A model generated the notes under the pieces. That model was not told the origin of the DNA, did not search any database, and was given only the letters and a program-made list of their open reading frames with translations. Source: Neoechinorhynchus agilis (lineage: Eukaryota > Acanthocephala). From it: a DNA stretch of 64,000 nt. Location: contig CM121343.1 in the NCBI GenBank assembly GCA_051530055.1, forward strand, positions 1 through 64,000, in the 5' to 3' direction. The position numbers and the translations under genes were made by a program. Numbering within the stretch: position 1 is the stretch's first letter; every line of letters begins with the position of its first letter. Positions 1 to 10,112 of the stretch are shown here, piece after piece.

Positions 1-96
1 TGTTTACAAAACATTTCAATGTTACGCTCTAATTATTTGTTTATGTTCCGCCAATTTTCCCGATTGATGGGTTCTTAGACTCACAATCTCTCGCCG

Positions 97-570
97 ATGC
101 ATTTTTATAATCCTTATTTGGTGCTATATCCGCCTTCAATGACAAACGTTACGATGTCGGAGGTCCTTGCTCATCCGAGATCATACTTCCATCCTTGTGA
201 TCAACAATATTCATTTCAAGCGATGCCACAATTTAGTTACAAAATCCAAGCGAATCAACAAAACAATTTTGAGCCAAGAGTCTTCAATGGGTTCGTGAAT
301 TCCAGTCTCATTGGACTTTGTTTGCAGCTTTATAAGGGTGTATTCGTCGATCTTTTGAAAAAGGAGGAACTTTGCATACATTATCTCCTTGAAGTTGCTC
401 ACAATTCTCGAATACTCGGTACGGCGGAAGGTAATAAAAATGCCGATATTATTACAAAATACGTAAACGACTACTGCGATCGGAGCGCAAATCGCTTTAA
501 TGAAAATAATGACGAGCAACCAAGACGAAAAAAGCACCACAGTAGAAGACGCAATAGACAAGGACGGTAG
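97..570 (+). CDS. Hypothetical protein, 157 codons, function unknown
   Basis: Open frame from an ATG at 97 to a stop at 568-570. The protein is mixed polar/hydrophobic for about 135 residues and ends in a very basic stretch (PRRKKHHSRRRNRQGR). No family is recognised. The ATG is the first in the frame, but the window edge is only 96 bases upstream, so earlier exons cannot be excluded. An overlapping ORF in the next frame (500-754) looks random. The frame has no transposon motif although transposon debris begins about 500 bases downstream. It could be a real small gene or the last exon of a gene that starts outside the window. Confidence 0.3.
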   Translation: MHFYNPYLVLYPPSMTNVTMSEVLAHPRSYFHPCDQQYSFQAMPQFSYKIQANQQNNFEPRVFNGFVNSSLIGLCLQLYKGVFVDLLKKEELCIHYLLEVAHNSRILGTAEGNKNADIITKYVNDYCDRSANRFNENNDEQPRRKKHHSRRRNRQGR

Positions 571-1059
571 ACCGAGAGTGGAAATTGAATGTAATACAGT
601 AATCGATAGGCGTGATACCTTCATAATTTTTTCTAAAATAAAGCATAGTCGCAATTTTGAGTATGTATGGCGGTACCATGTTGAAACATTTATTTCGCAG
701 ACGACTCTCGGATGCTCGAATCAAGTAAGCATTGCACATGAGTATCTCGGCTAATCAAGTAAGATAAAAATTGAAATCGGTAAGTGTTAACTAGGAAAAA
801 TGACACATACAAAAATCAAAGGTTAATATATCCTCCGCCAATTTCTTGTTCATGACTGTTGTGCCGATGACAAGGTGAATCGTGCTCGCTACTTTATCGC
901 CGTCAAAGTTAAAAAGTGCAATCCTTTTCGTTGTTTTTAAGAGAATTGTATCGACTTTAATGACACTTACGATTAATCGATAACTTTTCGTCTCGTTTAT
1001 GATGTCGGATCTTTCTTGATTTCCTTATTGCTCTATACAGTTTAAGCTTTTGGCTTTAA
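571..1059. other. No gene seen
   Basis: AT-rich sequence without a convincing open frame, repeat or RNA gene. Confidence 0.5.
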
Positions 1060-1230
1060 AACTCGTTTGTCGTTTTTACTCAGTGATCGATATTATGCAT
1101 ATTGGCCGAAAATGGAGGGTGCTATCAAAAGCAAGATAGGAACTTGTTTGATATGTCAAGCGAATCAACCGAATAAACCGTTGGGCCAGCGAGGTCCACG
1201 TGTACACGCTTCCATGGATTCGTTGGCCAA
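1060..1230 (+). mobile_element. Ty3/gypsy integrase fragment (fossil)
   Basis: A short stretch encodes the zinc-binding start of a Ty3/gypsy-type integrase: YYAYWPKMEGAIKSKIGTC followed by LICQANQPNKP. Only this corner of pol is left; it is a broken fossil. It abuts a fragment of the same superfamily on the other strand, so the two are separate insertions or a rearrangement. Confidence 0.6.
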
Positions 1231-1254
1231 TCCCAACTCCCATTGCTCGAAGCT

Positions 1255-1700
1255 TCAACTTAGCTTTGATGAACCTAATTGTGACCATAATTTCTCTGAT
1301 ATTATCGATATAGCCGCACCCGTATCGTACTCCATTGTCACGAATCGTCCATTTATTTCCAGACTGATGCTTTTTGCTGCCGCATGTACTGATCCTTCCA
1401 TGTCCTCAATATTGTTAATCGTAATATCGTCCTCCGTGGAACCATTGATTTTACCTAATGATCTTTTTCGATTTCGGCAACAACGTCTGATATGTCCTTT
1501 TTGATTGCAACCATAACATTTCACATCTCTTGCCAAACATTCCCAAGGTTTCATGTGCGTAAAGCTTCCGCATCTTTCACAATTCGCGTTCGTATTTTGA
1601 ACCCTCGAGCTTCGATTTCCTGTTCTGGTCCTCGCGATTCGATCGACATTCGATTCCTCCCAAGCTCTTGTATCACTCCTTTCGTCCTCTGAGCTATCTA
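1255..1700 (-). mobile_element. Ty3/gypsy gag zinc-knuckle and protease fragment (fossil)
   Basis: Reverse-strand coding shows a CCHC knuckle (CYGCNQKGHIRRCC) followed about 45 residues later by a retropepsin-like core (EYDTGAAISIISEKLW). This order, gag nucleocapsid then protease, is that of Ty3/gypsy elements. It is a broken remnant with no recognisable LTRs. Confidence 0.65.
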
Positions 1701-1728
1701 AAATGTCGTGGCTACCTTTAACACTTGC

Positions 1729-1944
1729 TCAAATGTTGGGTACCTCAATGTTGATGTTCTCTTCATTAACTGTCCACTGTATGTGTGGATCTTGACTGTT
1801 AAGTTCAGCATTTAGTGAATCTCTGTTGTTGTTGTTAGAATCAGTCAGAATGAATACATCGTCCACATAACGCCACCACCGATTTGCATGACTATGAAGC
1901 TCCAAGATAGTAGACTCCCAATCTCGTATGTAGATGTTGCCCAA
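1729..1944 (-). mobile_element. Penelope-like element reverse transcriptase fragment
   Basis: A 71-codon reverse-strand frame carries WWRYVDDVFILTD, the catalytic YVDD box in the context typical of Penelope-like elements, then a spacer and the LNSQDPHIQWTVNEE segment matching their HPNIKFT-type block. The frame is cut at both sides by other debris. Other Penelope-like pieces lie at 6650 (GIY-YIG nuclease) and 55370 (C-terminus). Confidence 0.55.
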
Positions 1945-2160
1945 GGTTGGGGTTAGGGCGCTAATCCGAAACTACCATTTTGTCCCCTTCCGTGTGGAAA
2001 CGTACCTTGGGAGAGTCGGCACTGGCCCTCGTGGAGGACTTGGGGAAACGAATCAACGGGGCGACTGGAGAGCCAAGATCGACTTCGTTCCTAGCCCAAA
2101 AAATAAGCAGTGCGGTGCATCGGGGCACCACCATTTTAGCCAGCGCCGATGAATATAAGC
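1945..2160 (+). mobile_element. LINE ORF2 C-terminal fragment (YLDD group)
   Basis: In two adjacent frames the sequence reads YHFVPFRVET, then LGESALALVEDLGKRINGAT and GEPRSTSFLAQKISSAVHRG. This is the conserved end of the LINE protein found in better form at 16300, 41500, 46650 and 61740 (pattern F-P-x-V-E-T-x-G, later TG-x-x-R, FL-x-Q-x-I-S-x-A-x-x-R-G). A frameshift lies after VET, so it is a dead fragment. Confidence 0.6.
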
Positions 2161-2199
2161 GGAGAGGTTGTAAACAATGCATAGATAAATTGTATACAA

Positions 2200-2900
2200 A
2201 TAAATTTATGATTGAACAATTTTATAAAATTGTAGATGTTATAGTCCCAGTTATCCCATAAGAGCAAGCGAGATGATTTCTGACGTTGAGGTGCGATGGA
2301 GGGAGTGATAAAGGCAGAAGAGCTATCAAAGTTTGCGGCGGGGGAATGGAGTTTAGAGGCCAACGAGTAGGCGTCGATATTAGTGATTACATTGTCGAGG
2401 AGAGCGTTAAGAAGTGTTGAAAAGTCAGTTAATTGACTCAACTCGGAGAAGAGTGAGAGAGGAAATAGTATATTGAAGTCCTCTCCAGTCAGAAAATGGT
2501 GTGAATTTGCCGAGTTTATTAGCTCTATCATCAATTCCAGTTGACATAAAGAGGACTCAGGAAGAGAGGTAGGAGGGCGGTAGACGCCAGCAATAGTGAA
2601 TTCTCCAAGACCATTTCTTAGGGGGCCTATGAAAGATGAAGAGTGTGGTAGTGATTACTGTACAAAAATTGAGAACTTGCTGGACGTTAGTAGCGGTACT
2701 TATTGAAGGAAGAGTAACCGGAAAGGATGATTGAATTGCTGTTAAGAGCTGTAAGCCATGTTCTTGTTAAGACGATTACGTCGGCTTTTGAACGAGATGA
2801 AATGAGTGCAATTGCATCTAATTTAGGGATAAGTCTTCGAGTATTGAAGTATATTACCGTGGAGAAGGGGATTTGGGTTCATAGAGGGTAGAAATGAAGG
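2200..2900 (-). mobile_element. LINE endonuclease fragment, CR1/jockey-like
   Basis: Read on the reverse strand, broken frames contain LDAIALISSRSKADVIVLT, then GEFTIAGVYRPPTSLPES and MIELINSANSHHFLTGEDFN. These are the AP-endonuclease blocks usually seen as IVLTETWL, GVYRPP and GDFN in CR1/jockey-type LINEs. Several frame breaks are present. Sequence near 2210-2340 recurs at about 25745-25860. The reverse transcriptase at 50816-51840 (-) could belong to the same family. Confidence 0.55.
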
Positions 2901-3159
2901 AGATTACAGTTTCATTGGTTGTCATGGATGATGAATTAAAGGGGGAAACGATACAGGTTTTCTTTCAAAGGATTTATTATCCCTAATAGATAAGTACGGG
3001 AGCGAATAGAAAATTTGTTTTGGGATGAGTGATTGGCAATGTGAGTAACGAGTTTTTATTTTAGAATTGGTGTGGAACAGCTCCGATTGATTATGCCGAT
3101 TTATGGTATATTTGTGTGTGGGTTAAGTGATAATTTTTTACTTGTTTCGGTAAGGAAAT
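2901..3159. other. No gene seen
   Basis: Short T-rich spacer upstream of the LINE at 3160; nothing recognisable. Confidence 0.4.
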
Positions 3160-6063
3160 CGTGTTTAATGTGGATGGAGAGGTTGATTGTCCTTTATGGT
3201 TTTCCGGGCGCTGGTGGAGAAAAGAAGCAGCTCCGGCGGCCAGACAGCTACTGATAGTAGCCTGTCAACGCGGGGGTCGGTGTGCCGCTCCACTTGGTGA
3301 TGCGGCAGCGAACAGGAGAAAAAAAATCCACCAGTGCAACGGGAAAAAGCGAGGGCGTCGTTGCTCTCGCCGACGACTTGAGCGTCGAAATGAGCGAAAC
3401 TGTCGCCGGAGGCAACGAAAGCGTCAGTCGAAGCTCATCACCGTGGTGGGTACGGACTGTTCAGGTGGTGCTGACAGCCGGGAGCCCTTTGGCCCAGCTA
3501 TTTCAGATAGAAGAGGACTACGAATCGGATCCTTGAATTGTAGGAGTCTGCGAGCGCAATGGCGTAGGGGAACCCTGGCCAAATTGGCAAGGGACGCCAG
3601 AATGGATCTTGTGTTTTTACAAGAATTGCGCATAAGAGGGCAATCAGACACAGACGCAAATCAGGAGGATTTAGGAGGAGGCTGGTCATTCTTTTACCTA
3701 TCTGCGGACAGTCGAGGAAATGGAGGTGTAGGCGTTTGTTTATCACCCCGCCTCCGAAACTCAACACTTATGCTGCCATGGGAAAAATCCCAAGAGACGC
3801 TTAACTCAGCTTGACCATATATTGTTGAGACGTAGAGAAAAAATGTCGGGTTAAAAACGCTGACACATTCACAGTTGATGGGCTGTTAAGCGACCACAAG
3901 ATGGTGATGTGTCAGTTGAGCATGAGGGACTCGTTGTTCCGTACGCCTCAGCATCCTCCACGTCCGTTCTATGGCGCCCTCGCTAATGAGGAGAAGAGGA
4001 ACGAGTTCGATATCGAACTAGAGAATCAACTGAGCTCGATGCCAGCTGCTGAAACGGACATTGATTTTTATTACAAGTCAATCTGCGACGCAGTGACCGA
4101 AGCGGCCGAGAAAACCATCCCAAAAATGAGGCGTATAAAAGCTGCAATGGTTATATGGCAGGAGGACTGTGAATTTATGGCAATGGCTGAGCAGATCAAA
4201 ACTCTAAGAAAAAGAGGAAAACGATCTGAGGCTCGCATTGCAAGTCTTGAACTTGCCAACCTCTATAATGAAAAGCACAAAGCTTCGATAGAGGATGCAG
4301 TTCGCGGGATCGCATATAAGGAAGGTTTTGTTCGTACCTGCTTAGCATGGAGAACGATAAACATTCTCACAGGAAGATCCCAAAGACAGCCAACTTCGAT
4401 TGAAGGTCCCTCCACGGAAATCAGAAAAAAGAGAATCGTTAATTATTTTGCGGAAATTCTCAATTCGCCATTATCGTCTTTGGAAGTGAGTCCTGCACTT
4501 CCAAAAAGCGCAATCGCCAAAGCACTGAGGCATACTTCACTGGACCGATTTCCGTGAAGGAAGCGATCGCTGCGGCGAAAATGATGCGTGCGGGACGTGC
4601 ATCAGGCCCATATGGGATAATGGCAGAGGTACTGAGGTTTGAATCTATTGCCAGAAAAATCATACCAGTAATGAATGGCATAATGAATGGTGGCTCAGTA
4701 CCTCAAATCTGGCAAACGGCGCATTTAACAATGATCCCCAAGGAATGCCGCTCGACAAAGGTGGAGGACTACAGGGGTATATCCTTGATGTCCAACACGG
4801 CAAAACGTTTCAGCAACATTTTGAGACGCCGAATTCAGCCAATCTTCGAAGCGCTTCTAAGAATTGAACAGAACGGCTTCAGAAAAGATCGAGGCACCAC
4901 AGAGCGCATATTGGCTTTGAGGAAGATCCTCGAGGAGGCACGAATTCATCAAACGGATGTGACGCTGGTATTTGTTTATTTCCGTCGAGCTTTCGATTCG
5001 GTAAATCGAACGATGATTGGCGGTATCTTAAAGGAGTATGGAGTGCCGCCGATCATTGTCACATCCGCTTTGGCATTATATAAAAACACAATGTCCGCCG
5101 TCAAGACAGCTGACGGTTTGACTCTGCAGGGCGACGCATTGGCTCCTTTCCTCTTCATCTTGGTGCTTGACTGGGTAATGAGATGGGCACTACCGAATGA
5201 TGAAGATGGATTTCTTCTGTTTAGGAACAGAGATTGCAGGTATCCTGAGATACGCGCCTCCTACATGGCATATGCCGACGACATCGTATTGATGTCCTCA
5301 ACAGTCGAAGGAGCTCAACGCATGCTAAATGGACTGCGCGAGAGGGCGAGTATGATTGGTCTGACCATCAACTCGAAAAAGACGGAATTTTTGACGATTC
5401 CGCATGTCGCGCATACAGTCTATGGCGAAGGGCGGAATGGCGTTGAGCAATTAAAGCAGATAGAGCGGTATGCCTATCTGGGAGCTGTCGTTCCTGAGGT
5501 GAGTGCGGATGTCAGCCGACGGAGAGCTATAGCTTGGAGAGCAGTGGGGCAACTTAAAACACTGTTTGACAGTGAGTCTTTGCCAGATGAACTCCGTTCG
5601 CAGCTGTTCAGGGCTCTAATTGAGAGCAATCTCTACTAAAATGCAGAGACCTGGACACTGTTACCAACGGCGACGAGGCAGTTGGACCAAAATCATTCAT
5701 CTCTCTTGCGTGCGGCGTTAAAGGTCAGATGGTCAGATAAAGTAACCAACAAAGCACTGTATAAGAGAGCCGGAGTCCAACCGCCCAGTGAATATTTTCG
5801 CCACAGACGACTGCAGTTCATGAGCAATATAATTCGGTCCGAGGCATCTTGCCCACAGGTCGTGCAACATTTCCTTTTATGGAAGCCAACGACATTGTAT
5901 CGTAAAGGCAAAGGGAACTGTCGTACATGCGATGACCTGATTTTAAGAGACGCGAATTGTCCGCATAACAGGACTGCTGTCGTGTATTTTAGATCCCTTG
6001 CGGAGTCTAATTCTATTTGACGGGCTTATACCTACGGTGCAACGTAGGAAAGTACCGCTGCAT
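3160..6063 (+). mobile_element. LINE copy A (endonuclease plus YADD reverse transcriptase), dead
   Basis: About 2.9 kb. The order is a basic leader, AP-endonuclease blocks (IGSLNCRSL near 3523; FLQELRI near 3618; GGVGVCLSP near 3725), a linker (3901-4557), reverse transcriptase (4554-5639) and a C-terminal tail with a CRTCDD...CPHN cluster (to 6020). Compared with sister copy B at 47003-49514, copy A lacks a large piece of endonuclease near 3775, has Y in place of the first catalytic Asp (FVYFRRAFDS against FADFRRAFDS in B), lacks nine codons before LQGD, and has a stop at 5637-5639 where B has Tyr. The YADDIVLMSS box is kept. Both copies end at the same base pattern (ACCGCTGCAT) without a poly(A) tail. 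Confidence 0.85.
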
Positions 6064-6645
6064 TGCTGCCAGCGTGATGGCGACGGTCGAGGAAGGACAA
6101 AAGCTGGAATTTGGTGGGAGGTGGTGAATGTAAAGAAAAGTCGATACTCATTATTTAAAAACTTACAAGCAATAGCGACTGAAAAAAAAATGATTAATTG
6201 TAATCTATTATTTTTATTTTGATCGTTGAAGCATTTGAGATTTTTTGAATAAATCGTGATGTCGATGATTTTTTCTCTAAACCCCTGCTCTGTAATGCTC
6301 ACAATCTCACAAAATATAAATTGAATTTCTTTAAAAATTATGTTTTAATAACGCGAGAGAGAGACCGTTGACGTTCAGAGGAACGTTGAGAGAGAGGATG
6401 AAGAGAGAGAGGAAGGGGGGATGAGAGAGATTGCAAATTTATTGATGGGTTTGTACTTGCCTGAAGGAAATAAGAAGGTTCAAACTTATAAATATTAGCG
6501 GCTTTTTGCACGCGGTAGCATTTTGCTGGATTTCCTGGGAACACTGAAGGCGCACGGGAATACAGAATATAGAATGGTTTCTGCTGTAAGAAGAGATAGT
6601 TGCAGGGCCTTCTATGGAAGGAAAACAGTGTGCCAGGAGCCGAAA
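6064..6645. other. No gene seen; GA-rich stretch
   Basis: No supported gene. A purine-rich low-complexity run (GA repeats) lies at about 6350-6430. The rest has no recognisable coding or repeat structure. Confidence 0.4.
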
Positions 6646-6649
6646 CGAA

Positions 6650-6925
6650 GATACTTCTTAGGTGCACCATTCGTCGATGATGAGCGAGAAAGCAAAGCAA
6701 AGGTGGGGTATACGAAATTCACTGCAATGAATGTAGTAAATCCCACGTAGGCCAAACAAACAATTTGGAAAAACAACCAAAGAACACCAATTTGACCTCT
6801 GAGGAGAGGCACCGATGGCGGTTCTGCGATATTCAACAATTTTGAACAATAAGACCACGTCCTAAATATCAACAATGCCACCATTTTTCCACGAAGTGAA
6901 TCCAAATGGAATCGCGTTATAAAGC
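6650..6925 (+). mobile_element. Penelope-like GIY-YIG endonuclease fragment
   Basis: The plus strand near 6700 reads GVYEIHCNECSKSHVGQTNN, a good match to the GIY-YIG nuclease start (G-V-Y ... H-V-G) of Penelope-like elements. A second frame continues with EHQFDL...GEAPMAVLRYS and a third with NNATIFPRSESKWNRVIK, so at least two frameshifts are present. No reverse transcriptase is attached. It is a decayed 3' fragment. Confidence 0.6.
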
Positions 6926-6929
6926 TTGG

Positions 6930-7579
6930 GGGGGTGGGGAATATGGCGGACTTTAAACTTAATCTAAGTACAATGTGAATTTAAGAATTCCTCATGTGTT
7001 TTTAGACTTTGGTAAAGGCACAGTGCCGAAATATTGCAATTAATAAATTCTTTTTATTTTTTAAACAAGCATTAACTATTCAGCCTTCAAATCTAAATTT
7101 TTTTCAAATCGTAAAAAATACGAAACAATTTGTAGAAAGCATTTGGAATTTTGGGCTAAAAATACCCTGAAAACACATAAATTGACTATTTCGACACAAA
7201 ATTGAAGTGCGACCGTTTAATACGCCTGAAGAAACGAATTTCATGTATTTTTCCAGAAAAAAACCATGCAAATTTTCGAGGTTTTAAGAAATATAAAATT
7301 TCTACCAAAATACGAGCAACATTTTTTTTGTTCATCAAGTGAAATTAAATTTTTTTGTCGGAAAACCCGACTGAAGAAAACTCTGAAATAACTAAAAAAG
7401 GCAAAAAAGAATTTAGTTAATTCAGGAATAACGATAGGATTCGTTTTATTTCAGAGAAAACTTTTCGATAAGTCACACGGTCTCCCGATTACTTAAAAAA
7501 TTCACTAGTTTTTAATTTGGAAGAAATTCATAAATTAAATAAAAATTGGTAGAAATCTCTAAAAATATTCAAGGATATC
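6930..7579. other. AT-rich spacer, no gene seen
   Basis: Very AT-rich with many poly-A and poly-T runs. Nothing coding is seen up to the tandem array that starts at 7580. Confidence 0.5.
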
Positions 7580-8582
7580 GCATCCACGCAAGACTACCAC
7601 TAGAAAGACTTTGAGCAAGCAGACTACATGGCTCCTTTTTACAAATTAATTATTTTCGTACTGAGGCAGAAAGGGAAAATGACCCAATTATCAATTTAGG
7701 TCTACAAACATTGGGCAAATGATATTAATTTAGGCATGAGCCTTGACGATAGCCGACACTCGTCGCATCCACGCAAGACTACCACTAGAAAGACTTTGAG
7801 CAAGCAGACTACATGGCTACTTTTTACAAATTAATTATTTTCGGACTGAGGCAGAAAAGGAAAATGACCCAATTATCAATTTAGGTCTACAAACATTGGG
7901 CAAATGATATTAATTTAGGCATGAGCCTTGACGATAGCCGACACTCGTCGCATCCACGCAAGACTACCACTAGAAAGACTTTGAGCAAGCAGACTACATG
8001 GCTACTTTTCACAAATTAATTATTTTCGGACTGAGGCAGAAAAGGAAAATGACCCAATTATCAATTTAGGTCTACAAACATTGGGCAAATGATATTAATT
8101 TAGGCATGAGCCTTGACGATAGCCGACACTCGTCGCATCCACGCAAGACTACCACTAGAAAGACTTTGAGCAAGCAGACTACATGGCTACTTTTCACAAA
8201 TTAATTATTTTCGGACTGAGGCAGAAAAGGAAAATGACCCAATTATCAATTTAGGTCTACAAACATTGGGCAAATGATATTAATTTAGGCATGAGCCTTG
8301 ACGATAGCCGACACTCGTCGCATCCACGCAAGACTACCACTAGAAAGACTTTGAGCAAGCAGACTACATGGCTACTTTTCACAAATTAATTATTTTCGGA
8401 CTGAGGCAGAAAAGGAAAATGACCCAATTATCAATTTAGGTCTACAAACATTGGGCAAATGATATTAATTTAGGCATGAGCCTTGACGATAGCCGACACT
8501 CGTCGCATCCATGCAAGACTACCACTAGAAAGACTTTGAGCAAGCAGACTACATGGCTACTTTTCACAAATTAATTATTTTC
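7580..8582. repeat. Tandem array of a 185-bp unit, about 5.4 copies
   Basis: The string GCATCCACGCAAGACTACCA recurs at 7580, 7765, 7950, 8135, 8320 and 8505 (the last with one change), giving an exact 185-bp period. Copies differ by only one or two bases, so the array is young or homogenised. The last copy is cut after about 78 bases, and sequence related to 11803-12130 follows at once. Confidence 0.97.
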
Positions 8583-8900
8583 TATGACAAACATTTAGAC
8601 GCGCGCCAAAACCTTAAACATATTAGAATTCTGTCGTTCTTGGTACCTTCCAAATCGCCATAAGTTTTCTATCCTTCCCGCTTGTTCCGGGAATCGCTCT
8701 ATTTTGCTCTCGGATGAATCGAGCGAATTTGGGGCTGATGTTTGATTCGATTTACCATTGTACCGAATACAAGCGGAAGCGTCTTTTTGCACGGTTGTAA
8801 TATATTGAAATCATTGGAAACGTTTTCCGATTAATGTTCTGCATTCGGGTCATAATTAGTGAAATGAATTGATTCTCTCAGTTGTAATATTCATCCTCTC
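8566..8900. repeat. Diverged repeat module, copy 1 (partner at 11803-12130)
   Basis: This stretch and 11803-12130 start with the same TACTTTTCACAAATT and stay alignable for about 320 bases. Shared blocks include GTACCTTCCAAA, a GTCGAGCGA-like block, TACCGAGGA/TACCGAATA and GGCATAATTAGTGAAAT-type sequence. Divergence is roughly one third of positions by eye. The unit is not recognised. Confidence 0.6.
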
Positions 8901-9258
8901 ACTTGGATCATATATCCATTCGCGCAACTCCATCATTTCTTCGTGCATTAAACAAGCCTTTTTATATGTTCCTCATAAGGAGGGGACATCACAGGTATGA
9001 CCTTCAATAATCATTTTGGCCATAACTCTTCCAATGGAAATAAAATCGTTGATGTAACCTCTAGATCCGATCTTATCCGGTATAACAGTTTGCAAAGAAG
9101 TATATTTAAAAAGCCCTCTTCTGGGGTTCAGAGCTTCTTGCATAAATAAATTATGAAATTCTCTTAGAATGCCACCTCCATCAACACCATATTCTTCGAG
9201 ACCATATTGGTTAACCATAACTACATGCGGCTCTTTATAAAGCGAGAGAGTCGGATTA
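8883..9258 (-). pseudogene. UBE3C-type HECT pseudogene fragment
   Basis: Reverse-strand sequence from 8973 to about 9258 is nearly identical to the host gene at 19200-19475 (HECT segment NPTLSLYKEPHVV to MIIEGHTCDVP). The stretch 8883-8972 matches 19037-19170 with two internal deletions, one of which removes the codons for the FSRDPEFRNS region. It then breaks off at both sides. The frame is lost at the deletions, so this is a dead partial duplicate about 9.5 kb from its source. Confidence 0.85.
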
Positions 9259-9299
9259 TTTAATAATAATTTTATTTGATCATACGTACGAACAGGAAA

Positions 9300-9530
9300 G
9301 TGTCAGAGGGCCATAACATAAGTTGTGCAATCATGCATTTCGAACATCCATCTGCATAGATTATGTTTCAAGGAATCAATATCTGGATGCTTGAGGAATA
9401 GTGCACTTTTTAGCAGAACTTCTCCAAAAATAAGACGTTGCTCCGCAGGTCTACCGCGACTAAAAAACGTAAGGCCAGAGATGGCCCATGTTTTCCAAAT
9501 TTGAACGCGTTTTTTTGTCCGTTAGGTTCT
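9300..9530 (-). pseudogene. Fragment of an unrecognised coding sequence (IWK-WAIS type)
   Basis: One reverse frame runs VQIWKTWAISGLTFFSRGRP, then AEQRLIFGEVLLKSALFLKH and continues to MFEMHDCTTYVMAL before a stop near 9310. A clear relative lies on the plus strand at 25905-26099. The family is not recognised. After a stop and a short gap, the same frame runs into the HECT pseudogene, so the piece may be part of one chimeric duplicate. Confidence 0.4.
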
Positions 9531-9639
9531 GCTTACTTGCTCTAACATGCAAACGTTTTGCTAATTTAAGAATTTTATTAAAATGTGTCAGGTCAAATTT
9601 CTCATTCAACCTTGCATTAAAATTATATCCTAAAACCTA

Positions 9640-10112
9640 CAGAATAATTAGGCACTGACAAAAATATATTGAACATTTCAGAAATTAGGGTACTATAATT
9701 CGGCATTGTATGCTTGATTGCGAAATTGAAGAAGGCTACATTCAGGGGAGAGAAGCGATATTTTCGGGATAATGACAGGTCGTCCGTAATATTCCATGTC
9801 AACATATCATGGAAGCAAATTTCCGCGATCGACGTCTGTTTGGCGAGGGATATTGTCACGCGTCGATCCAATGGGGCGAAACAACCATCCAAGAAGGAAT
9901 GAGAATTGTTATAGATCCGGTGAAAAGTAGGTTGAATAGGACGGATGAATTCGTGTGTGCCATCACGATTGGCCACAGCCCGGGTCCATTTACCGGACGG
10001 ATCATTAAAATCCCCGAAAAAGAGAACGTTCCCGTCCCATTGCTGTGGATTGCACCTTCCGTCGATTGGCATCCAAAGTCGCGTGTCAGTTCGCCACCGA
10101 TCGATCAACTCT
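9640..10112 (-). mobile_element. LINE endonuclease C-terminal fragment
   Basis: Reverse-strand frame with NVLFFGDFNDPSGKWTRA, then PTFHRIYNNSHSFLDGCFAP and CFHDMLTWNITDDLSLSRKY. This is the order GDFN, PTF, D and SDH-like of AP-endonuclease ends in LINEs. It stops where the plus-strand reverse transcriptase begins, so two LINEs of opposite orientation meet at about 10112. Confidence 0.5.

Noticed and set aside
6940-7560. Possible origin, scaffold-attachment or satellite in the AT-rich block
   Set aside because: Only base composition supports it. No repeated unit or motif is seen.
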